64,000 bases of DNA from Comamonas phosphati (lineage in GTDB: Bacteria; Pseudomonadota; Gammaproteobacteria; Burkholderiales; Burkholderiaceae_C), in assembly GCF_014637085.1 (NCBI RefSeq), contig NZ_BMEU01000005.1, positions 62,001 through 126,000 of the forward strand, given 5' to 3'. The notes under the pieces are model-generated. The model was given only the letters and a program-made list of their open reading frames with translations, made no database searches and had not been told where the DNA came from. Positions 50,405-60,043 of this stretch are shown here, in pieces (the first letter of the stretch is position 1; each line of letters opens with the position of its first letter). The position numbers and the translations under genes are program-made.

Positions 50405-50418
50405 CTGATGCACATCAA
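50405..50418 (-). promoter_or_regulatory. FNR/ANR-type box upstream of the UspA gene
   Basis: On the minus strand TTGAT-gtgc-ATCAG matches TTGAT-N4-ATCAA at 9 of 10 positions, about 90 nt upstream of the uspA-like start. Confidence 0.6.
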
Positions 50419-50442
50419 GTCTTTCGGAACGTGTTCACGATC

Positions 50443-51219
50443 TCAGTAGGCATCCACGACTTCGGCGCCCTGGAAATTGCCGCGCCGGTAGGTCAGCACC
50501 AGGGTGTCGCGCACGCCCCCGGCTTCCACGGGCTGGATGGGCGTGGTCTCATGGATCATGCGCGCATCGTCCAGCAGCATGATCGACCAGGGTTCGGTCA
50601 GCGTGAAGCGCATGCCGCCCGGTCCCGCGGCTTCGAAGACCCGCGTCTCGCCGCCCTTCACGCCCTTGCGGCTCACCAGGATCACCACCACCAGGTCCAC
50701 GCCGTCGCGGTGCGCGCCCTCGGGCGTGGGCCGGCCTATGCCGTCCGTGGTGTCGATGCGGAACTGGTGCGACTCCACGAACCAGCGCCCATGGCCCGCG
50801 CCCGTGCCGTCCGTGCGGAACACCTGGTCCGCCAGATCCGCGAGCTTTTCCAGCAGCCGGGCCCAGACCGGGCTTTGCGTCGTCGCGTCGAGCATGGGAT
50901 CGAACATGCGCTGCATGCCGCCGTGCAGGGCGTTGTATTCCACGGGCTGCCAGTGCGCGCGGTGCGGCACCTGTTGCAGCGCCTGGGCCTGGGCCACGAA
51001 GCAGGAATGGCGGCGGCGCCGGTAGCGCCCGCCGTCCTTGAGAAAGGCATCGGGCGGCAGGCCTTGCCAGTCGCCGTCCAGCGCATGCAGCTGGGCCAGG
51101 TCAGTGCCTACCCATTGCGCGAAATCCTGCGGCGCCAGCACGGCATAGCCGCTCTCGCGCAATGACTGGGCTGCCCGGTCCGCAGCGATGTAGGGAGGTG
51201 GGAACATGATTTGCGCCAT
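50443..51219 (-). CDS. 2OG-Fe(II) dioxygenase family protein (PF10014 type)
   Basis: A 258-residue predicted non-heme iron oxygenase. The metal facial triad is visible: GAHRDGVDLVVVILVSRKG gives His-x-Asp, the distal His is in LLDDARMIHETTPI, and Arg in GGVRDTLVLTYRR would bind 2-oxoglutarate. Related enzymes (isoleucine dioxygenase and BsmA-like groups) hydroxylate free amino acids; this substrate is unknown. I start at the ATG at 51219 (MAQIMFPPPYI); ATG 51207 is an alternative. It lies upstream of the UspA gene on the same strand with a 128-nt gap holding the FNR-like box. Confidence 0.82.
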   Translation of the reverse strand: MAQIMFPPPYIAADRAAQSLRESGYAVLAPQDFAQWVGTDLAQLHALDGDWQGLPPDAFLKDGGRYRRRRHSCFVAQAQALQQVPHRAHWQPVEYNALHGGMQRMFDPMLDATTQSPVWARLLEKLADLADQVFRTDGTGAGHGRWFVESHQFRIDTTDGIGRPTPEGAHRDGVDLVVVILVSRKGVKGGETRVFEAAGPGGMRFTLTEPWSIMLLDDARMIHETTPIQPVEAGGVRDTLVLTYRRGNFQGAEVVDAY

Positions 51220-51367
51220 AAGGCCGGCAAGCTTACTCCCAGCGCGCCTCGAAGGGTTTGACTTGGCATCAATATTTGCGCAAGGCTGCAACAACCAATT
51301 TGCATAGCTGCCCAGCCACACGAGAGCACGCACCACCGTGCATGCTCCTGCGCAAACTGCCGCTGGC

Positions 51368-52621
<1,254 letters not shown>

Positions 52622-52673
52622 TCAAGCCTAATTTTGTGTTGCATCAAACAAAAGGGCCGCCCCGTGCAATTGC

Positions 52674-52710
52674 GCGATAATCGCACAAATCCGCCGATAG
52701 CCGCACAAAA
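52674..52710. promoter_or_regulatory. Direct repeats and palindrome in the pobA-IclR intergenic region
   Basis: GCGATAATCGC (52674-52684) is an 11-nt palindrome. Its extension cgataatcgcacaaat recurs 20 nt downstream as cgatagccgcacaaaa. About two helical turns separate the copies, a layout seen for PobR/PcaU-type IclR regulators, whose sites include repeated 10-bp units. Confidence 0.6.
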
Positions 52711-52749
52711 TGCGCTCTCGTCTTACCGCCCTCCCCCGGACTCTTCCAC

Positions 52750-53538
52750 ATGCCCTCCGCCAACCTGCCCGCCATCGCTGCGGCCGACTACATTGCCGGC
52801 CTGGCCAAGGGCCTGGCCGTGCTCGAGAGCTTCGACACCGAGCGCCAGCGCCTGAACGCCACCATGGCGGCCGAGCGCGCCGGCATCACCCGCGCCGCCG
52901 CGCGCCGGCACCTGCTCACGCTGGCCCACCTGGGCTATCTTGAAACCGACGGCAGCCACTACTGGCTGGCGCCCAAGGTGCTGGGCCTGTCGGGCGCCTA
53001 CCTGGCTTCCGCGCGGCTGCCGCGCATCGTGCAGCCCGTGCTGCACCGGCTGGCCGCCCAGACCGGGCTGCCATATTCCTGCGTGGTGCGCGAGGGGCGC
53101 GAAGTGGTCATCGTGGCGCGCAGCGCCGTGCCCGATCCGGGCGAACGCCTCATGGCCCACGGCCTGCACCTGGGCACGCGGCTGCCGGCCCACGCCACCT
53201 CCACGGGCCGCGTGCTGCTGGCTGCGCTGGCGCCCGCGCAACTCGATGAGTGGCTGCAGACCTACGACCTGCCCCGGCTGACCGCCCATACGGTGACCGA
53301 CATCGCGGCGCTCAAGGCCGTGCTCGACGAGGTGCGCAAGCTCGATTACTGCCTGGCCCAGGAGGAGCACGAGCTCGCCATCCAGGCCCTGGCCGTGCCG
53401 CTGCGCGACATGCAGGGCAACACCGTGGCCGCGCTCAACGTGGTGACCTCCTCGCGCCGCATCACGGCAGCGAGCTTGGAAAAAGACATCCTGCCCCTGC
53501 TGCAGGAGGGCGCGAGAACCTTGCGCCCGCTGATCTGA
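52750..53538 (+). CDS. IclR-family regulator of pobA (PobR/PcaU-like)
   Basis: A 262-residue IclR protein. The winged helix-turn-helix (15-75) includes LAKGLAVLESFDTERQRLNA and TRAAARRHLLTLAHLGYLET. The effector domain includes SARLPRIVQPVLHRLAAQTG and HATSTGRVLLAALAPAQLDE. This subgroup activates aromatic-acid genes on binding 4-hydroxybenzoate or protocatechuate. It is divergent from pobA, with repeats between them. The start is the ATG at 52750. It closely resembles the second IclR gene at 62447, suggesting related paralogues. Confidence 0.9.
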   Translation: MPSANLPAIAAADYIAGLAKGLAVLESFDTERQRLNATMAAERAGITRAAARRHLLTLAHLGYLETDGSHYWLAPKVLGLSGAYLASARLPRIVQPVLHRLAAQTGLPYSCVVREGREVVIVARSAVPDPGERLMAHGLHLGTRLPAHATSTGRVLLAALAPAQLDEWLQTYDLPRLTAHTVTDIAALKAVLDEVRKLDYCLAQEEHELAIQALAVPLRDMQGNTVAALNVVTSSRRITAASLEKDILPLLQEGARTLRPLI

Positions 53539-53663
53539 ATCGCTATCAATTCAGAAGCTACCTGCGGCTTTCTACCTTCAATTTCAAATACATTCAATGT
53601 CAAAACAAAGACCTGTCGGGCATTGGCAGCATCTTTTTTCATAGCACCAAAAACTGGCACGAC

Positions 53664-53750
53664 CCAAACCAGAGACACCGCGCAAGGGCCGCCCCGCAGC
53701 AAAGGTGTCATCCCCCTCCGGGGGAAGCCGCGCAGCGGCACAGGGGGCCT
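53664..53750 (-). repeat. Dispersed 3'-end element, copy E
   Basis: On the minus strand it starts 1-3 nt after the LysR stop: GCCCCCTGTGCCGCTGCGCG, a CCCCCGGAGGGGG hairpin, then ACCTTTGCTGCGGGGCGGCC and CTTGCGCGGTGTCTC. The remainder of 53539..53663 is A/T-richer, holds a cgctatcaattcagaagct fragment, and shows no gene. Confidence 0.75.
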
Positions 53751-54662
53751 TCAATTACTCCCGCTCTCCACCGCACACACTTGCAGGCTCAGGCGGCGCA
53801 GCAGCTCGGCCGTGCGGCGGATCAGCGGCGTGGCCTTTTTCTTGGCCGACTGCACCAGGCACAGCGTGCTCACGATATGCGGCGACTTGATCGGCACGCC
53901 GACCAGAGAAGTGTCCATATCATGGCCGCGCATGGCGCTGTCGGTCAGCGCGGCATAGCCGTAGCCGCCGCGTACCAGGTCGAGAATGGCCGGCACGCTG
54001 GATACCTCCCAGACTACATTGAGCTTGACCTGCGACAGCGTGGCCTGGGCCTCCATGAGCTTGCGAAAGATCTGGCCCCGCTGGGGCATGATCAGCGGAA
54101 ACTCGTCGAGGTGCGAGAACGGCACGCTGCTATGCCCGCCCAGCTTGCTGGCCGGGCCGATCAGGCACAGGCGCTCCTCCAGCACCGGGGCCACCTCGAT
54201 ATGCGGATGCGGCTCGGGCGTGTAGACCAGGCCCAGGTCCATACGGCCCGAAGTCAGCCATTCGGTGATGTTCATGGAAAAGCCCTCGACCACGGCCAGG
54301 CGCGCCTTGGGCATGTCGCGGCTGAAGCCGTCGATCAGCGGCAGCGTCAGCCGCCGCGCCAGGCTGGGCGGCAGGCCCACGGTGATGCGCCCCACGGGCT
54401 CGTCGCGCTGGGTGCCCAGGTCCTCCTTGGCCAGGGCCACGCGCTGCATGATGGCGTGGCCGTGCTCCAGCAGGCGCCGCCCCGCATCGGTCAGCGTCAC
54501 GCCGCGGCCCGTGCGGATCAGCAGCGTCTCGCGCAGCTCGGTTTCCAGCGCGCGCACCTGGCGGCTCAGCGCGGGCTGGGCCGTATCCAGCAATACGGCA
54601 GCCTTGCTGAAACTGCCGGTTTCGGCCACATGGACAAAGGTTTCTATCTGCTGAAGATTCAT
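53751..54662 (-). CDS. LysR-family transcriptional regulator
   Basis: A 303-residue LysR protein. The helix-turn-helix opens the chain (MNLQQIETFVHVAETGSFSK, AQPALSRQVRALETEL). The effector domain follows (ITVGLPPSLARRLTLPLIDG; GYGYAALTDSAM). It resembles the Nac/Cbl-like LysR proteins often paired with Bug-protein genes. The start is the ATG at 54662. It is divergent from the Bug gene at 54883, so probably regulates it; inducer unknown. Confidence 0.9.
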   Translation of the reverse strand: MNLQQIETFVHVAETGSFSKAAVLLDTAQPALSRQVRALETELRETLLIRTGRGVTLTDAGRRLLEHGHAIMQRVALAKEDLGTQRDEPVGRITVGLPPSLARRLTLPLIDGFSRDMPKARLAVVEGFSMNITEWLTSGRMDLGLVYTPEPHPHIEVAPVLEERLCLIGPASKLGGHSSVPFSHLDEFPLIMPQRGQIFRKLMEAQATLSQVKLNVVWEVSSVPAILDLVRGGYGYAALTDSAMRGHDMDTSLVGVPIKSPHIVSTLCLVQSAKKKATPLIRRTAELLRRLSLQVCAVESGSN

Positions 54663-54681
54663 CGCGCACCACACAAAATAA

Positions 54682-54702
54682 GCTATGCTATTTTGCTATA
54701 GC
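54682..54702. promoter_or_regulatory. Possible LysR site between the LysR and Bug genes
   Basis: GCTAT and ATAGC arms are separated by 11 nt (a T-N11-A type arrangement), 20 nt upstream of the LysR start. The same bases resemble a short motif repeated elsewhere in the window, so the call is weak. Confidence 0.35.
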
Positions 54703-54882
54703 TGTTAGCCGCAGGCCGCGCTAGGCGATTGGCAGCCCGCTGTCACAATGCCTTCGACTGTCGCCACGGCCCAGGCGTCAGCCGCAGACAAGCAATATGC
54801 GCGAGAGCCACGGCCGCCGGCGGCCTGCCAACACGCAAACCTCAACGACAGACAGACCGTTCACGGTCCCCGGAGACAAAAC

Positions 54883-55890
54883 ATGAGCCAACGCTCGTTC
54901 CAGATCAACCGCCGCCAGGCGGCGCTTGCCCTCGTCACCATGGCCACCGGCGCTGCCGTGCCCGCTTTTGCGCAAGGCGATGCCGCCAAGTGGCCCACCA
55001 AGACCTCGCGCATCATCAACCCCTTCCCCGTGGGCGGCGGCCCCGACGGCCTCTCGCGCCTCGTGGCCGACAAGCTGGGCCGCGCCTGGGGCCAGCCCGT
55101 GGTGGTGGAAAACCGCCCCGGCGGCAACGGCTTCATCGCCATCGAAGCCTTCAAGCGCGGCGCCGCCGACGGCACGGACATGATCCAGCTGGACAACGTG
55201 CACATCGCCGCCTACCCCCACCTGTTCAAGAAGCTGCCCTACAGCCTGGACAAGGATTTCGACATCCTGATGCCGCTGTTCCGCAACTACTTCTTCGTCT
55301 GCGTGCCGGTGGACAGCCCCTACAAGACCATGGCCGACCTGATCGCCGATGCCAAGGCCCGCCCCGGCAAGCTCAACTACGGCTCCTGGTCCGTGGGCAA
55401 CCCCGTGCACCTGGGCTCGGCACTGCTGGAGAGCATGACCGGCACCAAGATGGAACACGTGATCTACAAGGAAACCAGCCAGCTCTACCAGGGCGTGGCC
55501 ACCGGCCAGCTCAGCTTTGCGCTGGGCTCGCTGGGCACGGCCGGCCCGCTGGTGCGCGGCGGCAAGCTGCGCTTCCTGGCCGTGGCGGCGCCCAAGCGCA
55601 TCGAAGGCTACGAGAACGTGCCCACGGTCTCCGAATCCGGCGGCCCCGCCGGCTATGCCGTGACGGGCTGGAACGCCCTGGCCGTGCGCCCCGGCACGCC
55701 CGCCGCCGTGCAGGAAAAGATCCGCAACGACGTGCGCCAGGCGCTGACCGGCCAGGACGTGAAGGAAAAGTTCGCGGCCTTCGGCTATGAAAGCTTCAAC
55801 CCCACGCCCGCCGAATTCAAGCAATTCATGGCCGACGAAAGCAAGCGCTTTGGCGAGGTCATCAAGAAGGCCGGCCTGGCCCTGGACTGA
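54883..55890 (+). CDS. Bug/TctC-family binding protein with twin-arginine-like signal
   Basis: A 335-residue periplasmic binding protein. Its leader (MSQRSFQINRRQAALALVTM, cleaved after AFA) has an RR pair before the hydrophobic stretch and may use Tat. Bug blocks: TSRIINPFPVGGGPDGLSRL, NRPGGNGFIAIEAFKRGAAD, NYGSWSVGNPVHLGSALLES and WNALAVRPGTPAAVQEKIRN. No permease genes adjoin. The neighbouring pobA and shikimate genes make an aromatic or hydroaromatic acid a reasonable but unproven ligand. The start at 54883 has CGGAGA upstream. Confidence 0.9.
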   Translation: MSQRSFQINRRQAALALVTMATGAAVPAFAQGDAAKWPTKTSRIINPFPVGGGPDGLSRLVADKLGRAWGQPVVVENRPGGNGFIAIEAFKRGAADGTDMIQLDNVHIAAYPHLFKKLPYSLDKDFDILMPLFRNYFFVCVPVDSPYKTMADLIADAKARPGKLNYGSWSVGNPVHLGSALLESMTGTKMEHVIYKETSQLYQGVATGQLSFALGSLGTAGPLVRGGKLRFLAVAAPKRIEGYENVPTVSESGGPAGYAVTGWNALAVRPGTPAAVQEKIRNDVRQALTGQDVKEKFAAFGYESFNPTPAEFKQFMADESKRFGEVIKKAGLALD

Positions 55891-55906
55891 GGTTCGCCAC
55901 CACCAG

Positions 55907-55936
55907 CAAAACAGCCGCCCTTGGGCGGCTGTTTTG
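55907..55936. terminator. Bidirectional terminator between the Bug and aldo/keto reductase genes
   Basis: CAAAACAGCCGCCC and GGGCGGCTGTTTTG are perfect 14-bp arms around tt, with A/T ends on both sides. It lies between two converging genes. Confidence 0.9.
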
Positions 55937-55938
55937 TT

Positions 55939-56958
55939 TCAGGGTTGCTGCTCGAACGCGTATTTCTCGGTATCCACCTCGCCCTGGCCCTGCAGCGCAT
56001 AGCGGTCGCCGGTGACGGCCTCGGGACGGAAAAGCCCATCGAGTTCGGCCAGTATCTCGGCATCGAGCCTGATGCCGCCGCCGCGCACGTCTTCCCGCAG
56101 ATGGTCGATGCGGGTCGTACCCGGCAGGGCGACCACATGCTCGCCCTGGTGCAGCACCCAGGCAATGGCCAGCTCCGCCAGCGTGCAGCCGGCCTTCTCG
56201 GCAACGGCCTGCATGGGGGCCAGCAGCTTGCGGTTCTGGGCATAGGCCTCAGGCGCAAAGCGCGGCATGGTGGCGCGGATGTCGCCCTTGACGAAGCCGT
56301 CCACCTCCTGCAGCTTGCCGCTCAGGAACGCCCGGCCCATGGGGCTGAAGGCCACATAGGCAATGCCCAGCTCCTTGCAGGCGGCCAGCGTGCCCAGTTC
56401 GGCGTTACGCGACCACAGCGAATATTCGCTTTGCAGTGCGGCAATCGGGTGCTCCTGGTGCGCGCGGCGCAGCGCATCGGCGCCGACTTCGGACAGACCC
56501 AGCGCGCGGACCTTGCCCTCTTCCTTGAGGCGCGCCATCTCGCCCACGGATTCCTCGATGGGCACGCGCTTGTCCCAGCGGTGCAGATAGTACAGGTCGA
56601 TCACCTCCGTGCCCAGGCGCTGCAGGCTGTCCTCGCAGTTCTGGCGCAGGGTCTTGGGATGGCCGTCGATCACGCGGCGCATCACGCCGTCCTCGCCGCG
56701 CACGCCGGCCATGCCGCCCTTGCTGGCCAGGGTGATGCGGTCGCGATGGGGTTTCAGCACAGGGCCGACCAGCGATTCGCTGGCGCCAAAGCCATAGAGC
56801 GCCGCCGTGTCGAACAGCGTCACGCCCGCATCCAGGGCCGCGTGCAGCACGGCGTGGGACTGCTCGGTGGAGACCGGGTGGCCATAGGCATGGCAGAAAT
56901 TCATGCAGCCCAGGGCTACGTTGGCAACGGTGAAGGGGCCGACTCTGCGGTGGTCCAT
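55939..56958 (-). CDS. Aldo/keto reductase
   Basis: A 339-residue NADPH-dependent reductase of the AKR superfamily with the full catalytic tetrad: Asp50 and Tyr55 in LFDTAALYG, Lys80 in LASKGGMAG and His126 in YYLHRWD. The TIM-barrel blocks ALGLSEVGADALRRAHQEHP and AFSPMGRAFLSGKL are typical of the YakC/PLR-like group. The ATG at 56958 has AAAGGAG upstream. It is last in a run of six minus-strand genes beginning with the MHS permease; a role in that pathway is only suggested by position. Confidence 0.88.
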   Translation of the reverse strand: MDHRRVGPFTVANVALGCMNFCHAYGHPVSTEQSHAVLHAALDAGVTLFDTAALYGFGASESLVGPVLKPHRDRITLASKGGMAGVRGEDGVMRRVIDGHPKTLRQNCEDSLQRLGTEVIDLYYLHRWDKRVPIEESVGEMARLKEEGKVRALGLSEVGADALRRAHQEHPIAALQSEYSLWSRNAELGTLAACKELGIAYVAFSPMGRAFLSGKLQEVDGFVKGDIRATMPRFAPEAYAQNRKLLAPMQAVAEKAGCTLAELAIAWVLHQGEHVVALPGTTRIDHLREDVRGGGIRLDAEILAELDGLFRPEAVTGDRYALQGQGEVDTEKYAFEQQP

Positions 56959-57034
56959 GGCTTCTCCTTTGAGACTAAAAACCGAGCAATGCCCTGTACG
57001 GCATTCACTACGAGCTATATAAAACAGAGCGTCA

Positions 57035-58213
57035 TTATTGCGCAGCCAGCCTCGGCAATCGGATGAAGGCAATGCCCACCAGGGTGCAGGCCGCGGCCAC
57101 CATGGGCAAGACCATAGGCCATGCGCCCTGCCCGGCACCCATGAAATGCGCGGCCGTCTGGCCCAGGGCGAATGCAGCCAGCATCATCGCAAAGCCCGAC
57201 CACGACACGGCTCGCCCGGCCAGCGTGGGCAGCTCGCTCACGGCTCCCGCCTGCCCGCAGGGCTGGTGGATGCCGTGGCCCAGCATGTACACCGCATGGC
57301 CGGTGATCAGCGGCCATGCGCTCGCCGGCGCCAGCCAGCAGCCCAGTGCCTGGATCGAGGCTCCCGCCAGGCTCAGCAGTGCCGCCCCCTGCACGCTGCG
57401 CACCGGTCCGAAGCGGTGCAGCAGCCGCCGGCAGACGATGGTGCTGACGATATAGACCAGCGAACTGCCGGCCAGAACCCAGCCAAAGCGCGCCGGCTCC
57501 AGGCCCAGATAGCCGATATAGACCATGGGCGACAGCAGCAGAAAGCAGAAGACCCCTGCATAGGTGGTGGCCGCAATGCCCGCCCAGGCACGAAACGCCG
57601 GGCTGGCGAACACCGCGCGTGTACCGCCGCGCTGCGGCGCAAAGACCTCGAACCGATGTGTTTCCGCAAAATGGCGCCAGCACAGCGCAAGCAACAGCAA
57701 GGCATAGGCCGCCATGGCCACCATCACTGCACGCCAGCCACCGCTTTGCACGAGGTAGGCGCCCAGCACCGGCGCCGCCAGCGCCACCATGCCCAGACCC
57801 GTGAGGCCGCGCGCCATGATGCGGGGTCCCTCATGTGCCGGGTACAGATCACGCACAGCGGCGCGTGCGCAGACCAGAATGGCCGCCATGGCCACGCCCT
57901 GCAGCGCGCGCCAGCCCGTCAGCCCGGCCGCGCTGGCAGCCAGCGCCGCGCCCAGCGCAGCCAGCACATAGCAGGCCAGCCCTGCCAGCAGCACGGGCCG
58001 GCGCCCGAAGCGGTCGGCCAACGGGCCGCACAGCAGCTGGGCGCAGCCGAAGGCCAGTGCGAACACCGTCAGACTGGTGCTAGCCGAGCCCAGATCGCGG
58101 GCGATCTCGGGCAGCGCCGGCAGGTAGCTGTCGGTGGCCACGGGCTGGGCCGCCAGCAGCAGTGGCAGCAGCCAGCCGAACAGGGTGTGGCCCCGCATCG
58201 AGACGGCCGGCAT
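57035..58213 (-). CDS. MFS transporter, Bcr/CflA-like (DHA1)
   Basis: A 392-residue transporter with 12 predicted helices. Family marks: AAQPVATDSYLPALPEIARD at the first helix, the motif LLCGPLADRFGRRPVLLAGL between helices 2 and 3, and GWRALQGVAMAAILVCARAA on helix 4. Members export drugs or metabolites. It lies 31 nt after aroQ and could export an intermediate or an inhibitor. I use the ATG at 58213; ATG 58198 is equally possible. Confidence 0.87.
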   Translation of the reverse strand: MPAVSMRGHTLFGWLLPLLLAAQPVATDSYLPALPEIARDLGSASTSLTVFALAFGCAQLLCGPLADRFGRRPVLLAGLACYVLAALGAALAASAAGLTGWRALQGVAMAAILVCARAAVRDLYPAHEGPRIMARGLTGLGMVALAAPVLGAYLVQSGGWRAVMVAMAAYALLLLALCWRHFAETHRFEVFAPQRGGTRAVFASPAFRAWAGIAATTYAGVFCFLLLSPMVYIGYLGLEPARFGWVLAGSSLVYIVSTIVCRRLLHRFGPVRSVQGAALLSLAGASIQALGCWLAPASAWPLITGHAVYMLGHGIHQPCGQAGAVSELPTLAGRAVSWSGFAMMLAAFALGQTAAHFMGAGQGAWPMVLPMVAAACTLVGIAFIRLPRLAAQ

Positions 58214-58244
58214 CAGCAATGCCGATCGAACATCGCCGCGCGCT

Positions 58245-58682
58245 TCATGCCGCGGCAGCCAGCGCGGCGCGCAGGCCCAGCAGATAGCTGTCCACGCCGA
58301 AGCCGGCGATCTGACCCTTGGCGATCTCGCCGATGACCGAATGGTGGCGGAAGGCTTCGCGCGCATGGATATTGCTCATGTGCACCTCGATGATGGGCAC
58401 GGTGAGGATGGCCAGCGCATCGCGGATGCCATAGCTGTAGTGCGTCCAGGCGCCGGCATTGATGATGACGCCGGCCACGCCCTCGGCATGCGCCTGGTGA
58501 ATGCGCTCGCACATGGCACCTTCGTGGTTGGTCTGAAAGCATTCGACCTCGCAGCCCAGCTCGCGGCCCAGGGCCTGCACCTGGGCATCGATCTCGGCCA
58601 GCGTGAGCGTGCCGTACTGCTTGGGATCGCGCTTGCCGAACATATTGAGGTTGATGCCGTGCAGCACGAGAAACTTTTTCAT
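58245..58682 (-). CDS. aroQ: Type II 3-dehydroquinate dehydratase
   Basis: A 145-residue dodecameric-type enzyme that converts 3-dehydroquinate to 3-dehydroshikimate. The usual NGPNLNLLG start appears as LHGINLNMFGKRDP: the second Asn and the Arg are kept, followed by Tyr in KQYGTLTL, NAGAWTHYSYGIRDAL (Asn and His), and EVHMSNIHAREAFRHHS (His, Ser, Arg). All catalytic positions are therefore present, with some variation around the first motif. Its place among porin, permease and dehydrogenase genes suggests a catabolic copy for quinate use rather than aromatic amino-acid synthesis. The start is the ATG at 58682. Confidence 0.92.
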   Translation of the reverse strand: MKKFLVLHGINLNMFGKRDPKQYGTLTLAEIDAQVQALGRELGCEVECFQTNHEGAMCERIHQAHAEGVAGVIINAGAWTHYSYGIRDALAILTVPIIEVHMSNIHAREAFRHHSVIGEIAKGQIAGFGVDSYLLGLRAALAAAA

Positions 58683-58784
58683 GGCGAATCCTTGGAATGG
58701 GAAAAATCAGTGATGTCTTGTTTCGCTGCAATCGTAGCGCCCGCGCGGCCCACTTCGGCGCGGAACAGCCGTTTCACTGTCCGA

Positions 58785-59930
58785 TCAGAAGCGGTGCACC
58801 ATGCCGACCTGCATGCCGGTGATGGAGCGGCCGTTCACGTCATCGCCCGCGAGGTTGGACTTGATGCCGCCCGACGCCGCCAGCCTGAAGCCCGCATTGC
58901 TGTCGTTGTTCAGGCGCTCGGCCACCGCGTACAAGGTAGTGCGCTTGGACAGATCGTAATAGGCGGCGATGGCACCGCCCGAAGCGCCTCCGCCCTGGTT
59001 CGAGCGGTCCGAGATGCGGCCCCACAGCGCGCCCACGCGCAACTGCGGCAGCACGCGGTAATCGGCCGCCAGCTGCCAGACATGGAAATAGCGGTCCACG
59101 TCGGCGTTGCTGCCGGCCACCACGCCGCCTACATTGCCCAAAATTGTGCCGGCATTGCGGCCCGCGCTGCTGGCGGTGCTGTTGTTGCTTCGCACGAAGG
59201 CCAGGTAGACCTTGCCCTTGCCGTAGTCATAGTTGGCATAGAGGTTGTCATAGCGCACGGGAGCAGTGAAGGCCGCATCCTGCGGCGCGCGTGCATACAG
59301 GCCCGCATAGCCCACGCGGTACGGTCCGTTCGCATAGTCAAGCCCGGCCTGGTAGATGGCCTGCCTGGCGGGGCCGCCGGTCTCGGCCATGGCGTAGTGG
59401 GCCTCGAACAGGAGGCCCGCGATGCGCGGCGAGATGTAGGCGATGTCGTTGTCGAAGCGCGAAGGCACGCCGAAGTTGTTGACCATGGAGCCCAGCGTGC
59501 GCGAGGTGAAGTCGATATAGTCGCCGCGCCCGAAGATCACGTCGTTTTGCCGGCCCAGGCGCACCTCGCCCCAGCCGCCGCCCAGGCCCACCCAGCTCTG
59601 GCGGTCGAAACCGCGCGTACTGTCCGCCTGCGTGCCGTTGTCGGCATTGATGCCCATCTCGAGCTGGAACTTGGTGTACAGGCCGCCGCCCAGGTCTTCC
59701 TGGCCGCGAAAGCCGAGGCGGCTGCGCAGGATCGCGCCGTCTTCCAGCGCGGTCACGGACCTGCCGGAACTGCTGCGCAAGTGGCTGACGTATTGATCCA
59801 CGGAGCCGTAGACCGTGACGGATGATTGGGCAAAGGCCGCCGCGCCGCTGACGGCGACAGCGCCGCCAAGCAGGCCTTGCAGCCAGACATTCGTTGTATT
59901 GCGCATGGATTTCGAAGGATTCAGAAACAT
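58785..59930 (-). CDS. Gram-negative porin (Burkholderiales general-porin family)
   Basis: A 381-residue trimeric-porin-type outer-membrane protein. A long signal sequence ends at AAFA (about residue 35), then SSVTVYGSVDQYVSHLRSSS. The loop and strand blocks SRLGFRGQEDLGGGLYTKFQ, RQSWVGLGGGWGEVRLGRQN and the C-terminal aromatic end GMQVGMVHRF are typical. The start at 59930 has GAGGAGAG upstream; ATG 59906 is internal. Its position between the dehydrogenase and aroQ suggests uptake of quinate or shikimate through the outer membrane. Confidence 0.93.
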   Translation of the reverse strand: MFLNPSKSMRNTTNVWLQGLLGGAVAVSGAAAFAQSSVTVYGSVDQYVSHLRSSSGRSVTALEDGAILRSRLGFRGQEDLGGGLYTKFQLEMGINADNGTQADSTRGFDRQSWVGLGGGWGEVRLGRQNDVIFGRGDYIDFTSRTLGSMVNNFGVPSRFDNDIAYISPRIAGLLFEAHYAMAETGGPARQAIYQAGLDYANGPYRVGYAGLYARAPQDAAFTAPVRYDNLYANYDYGKGKVYLAFVRSNNSTASSAGRNAGTILGNVGGVVAGSNADVDRYFHVWQLAADYRVLPQLRVGALWGRISDRSNQGGGASGGAIAAYYDLSKRTTLYAVAERLNNDSNAGFRLAASGGIKSNLAGDDVNGRSITGMQVGMVHRF

Positions 59931-60043
59931 GGGGAAGCTCTCCTCGTTGTCATGGAGCGATGCTTTTGGGATATGCCGGGGCCTGCCTTGCAGACGGCAT
60001 TCCTGGGAGTCGTGTTTCGGTTGTGCGCGCGTGTAGCGCAGCG

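Noticed and set aside
58134-59825. Plus-strand frame of 563 codons
   Set aside because: Antisense of the porin and aroQ genes; spans their intergenic gap and has no family features.
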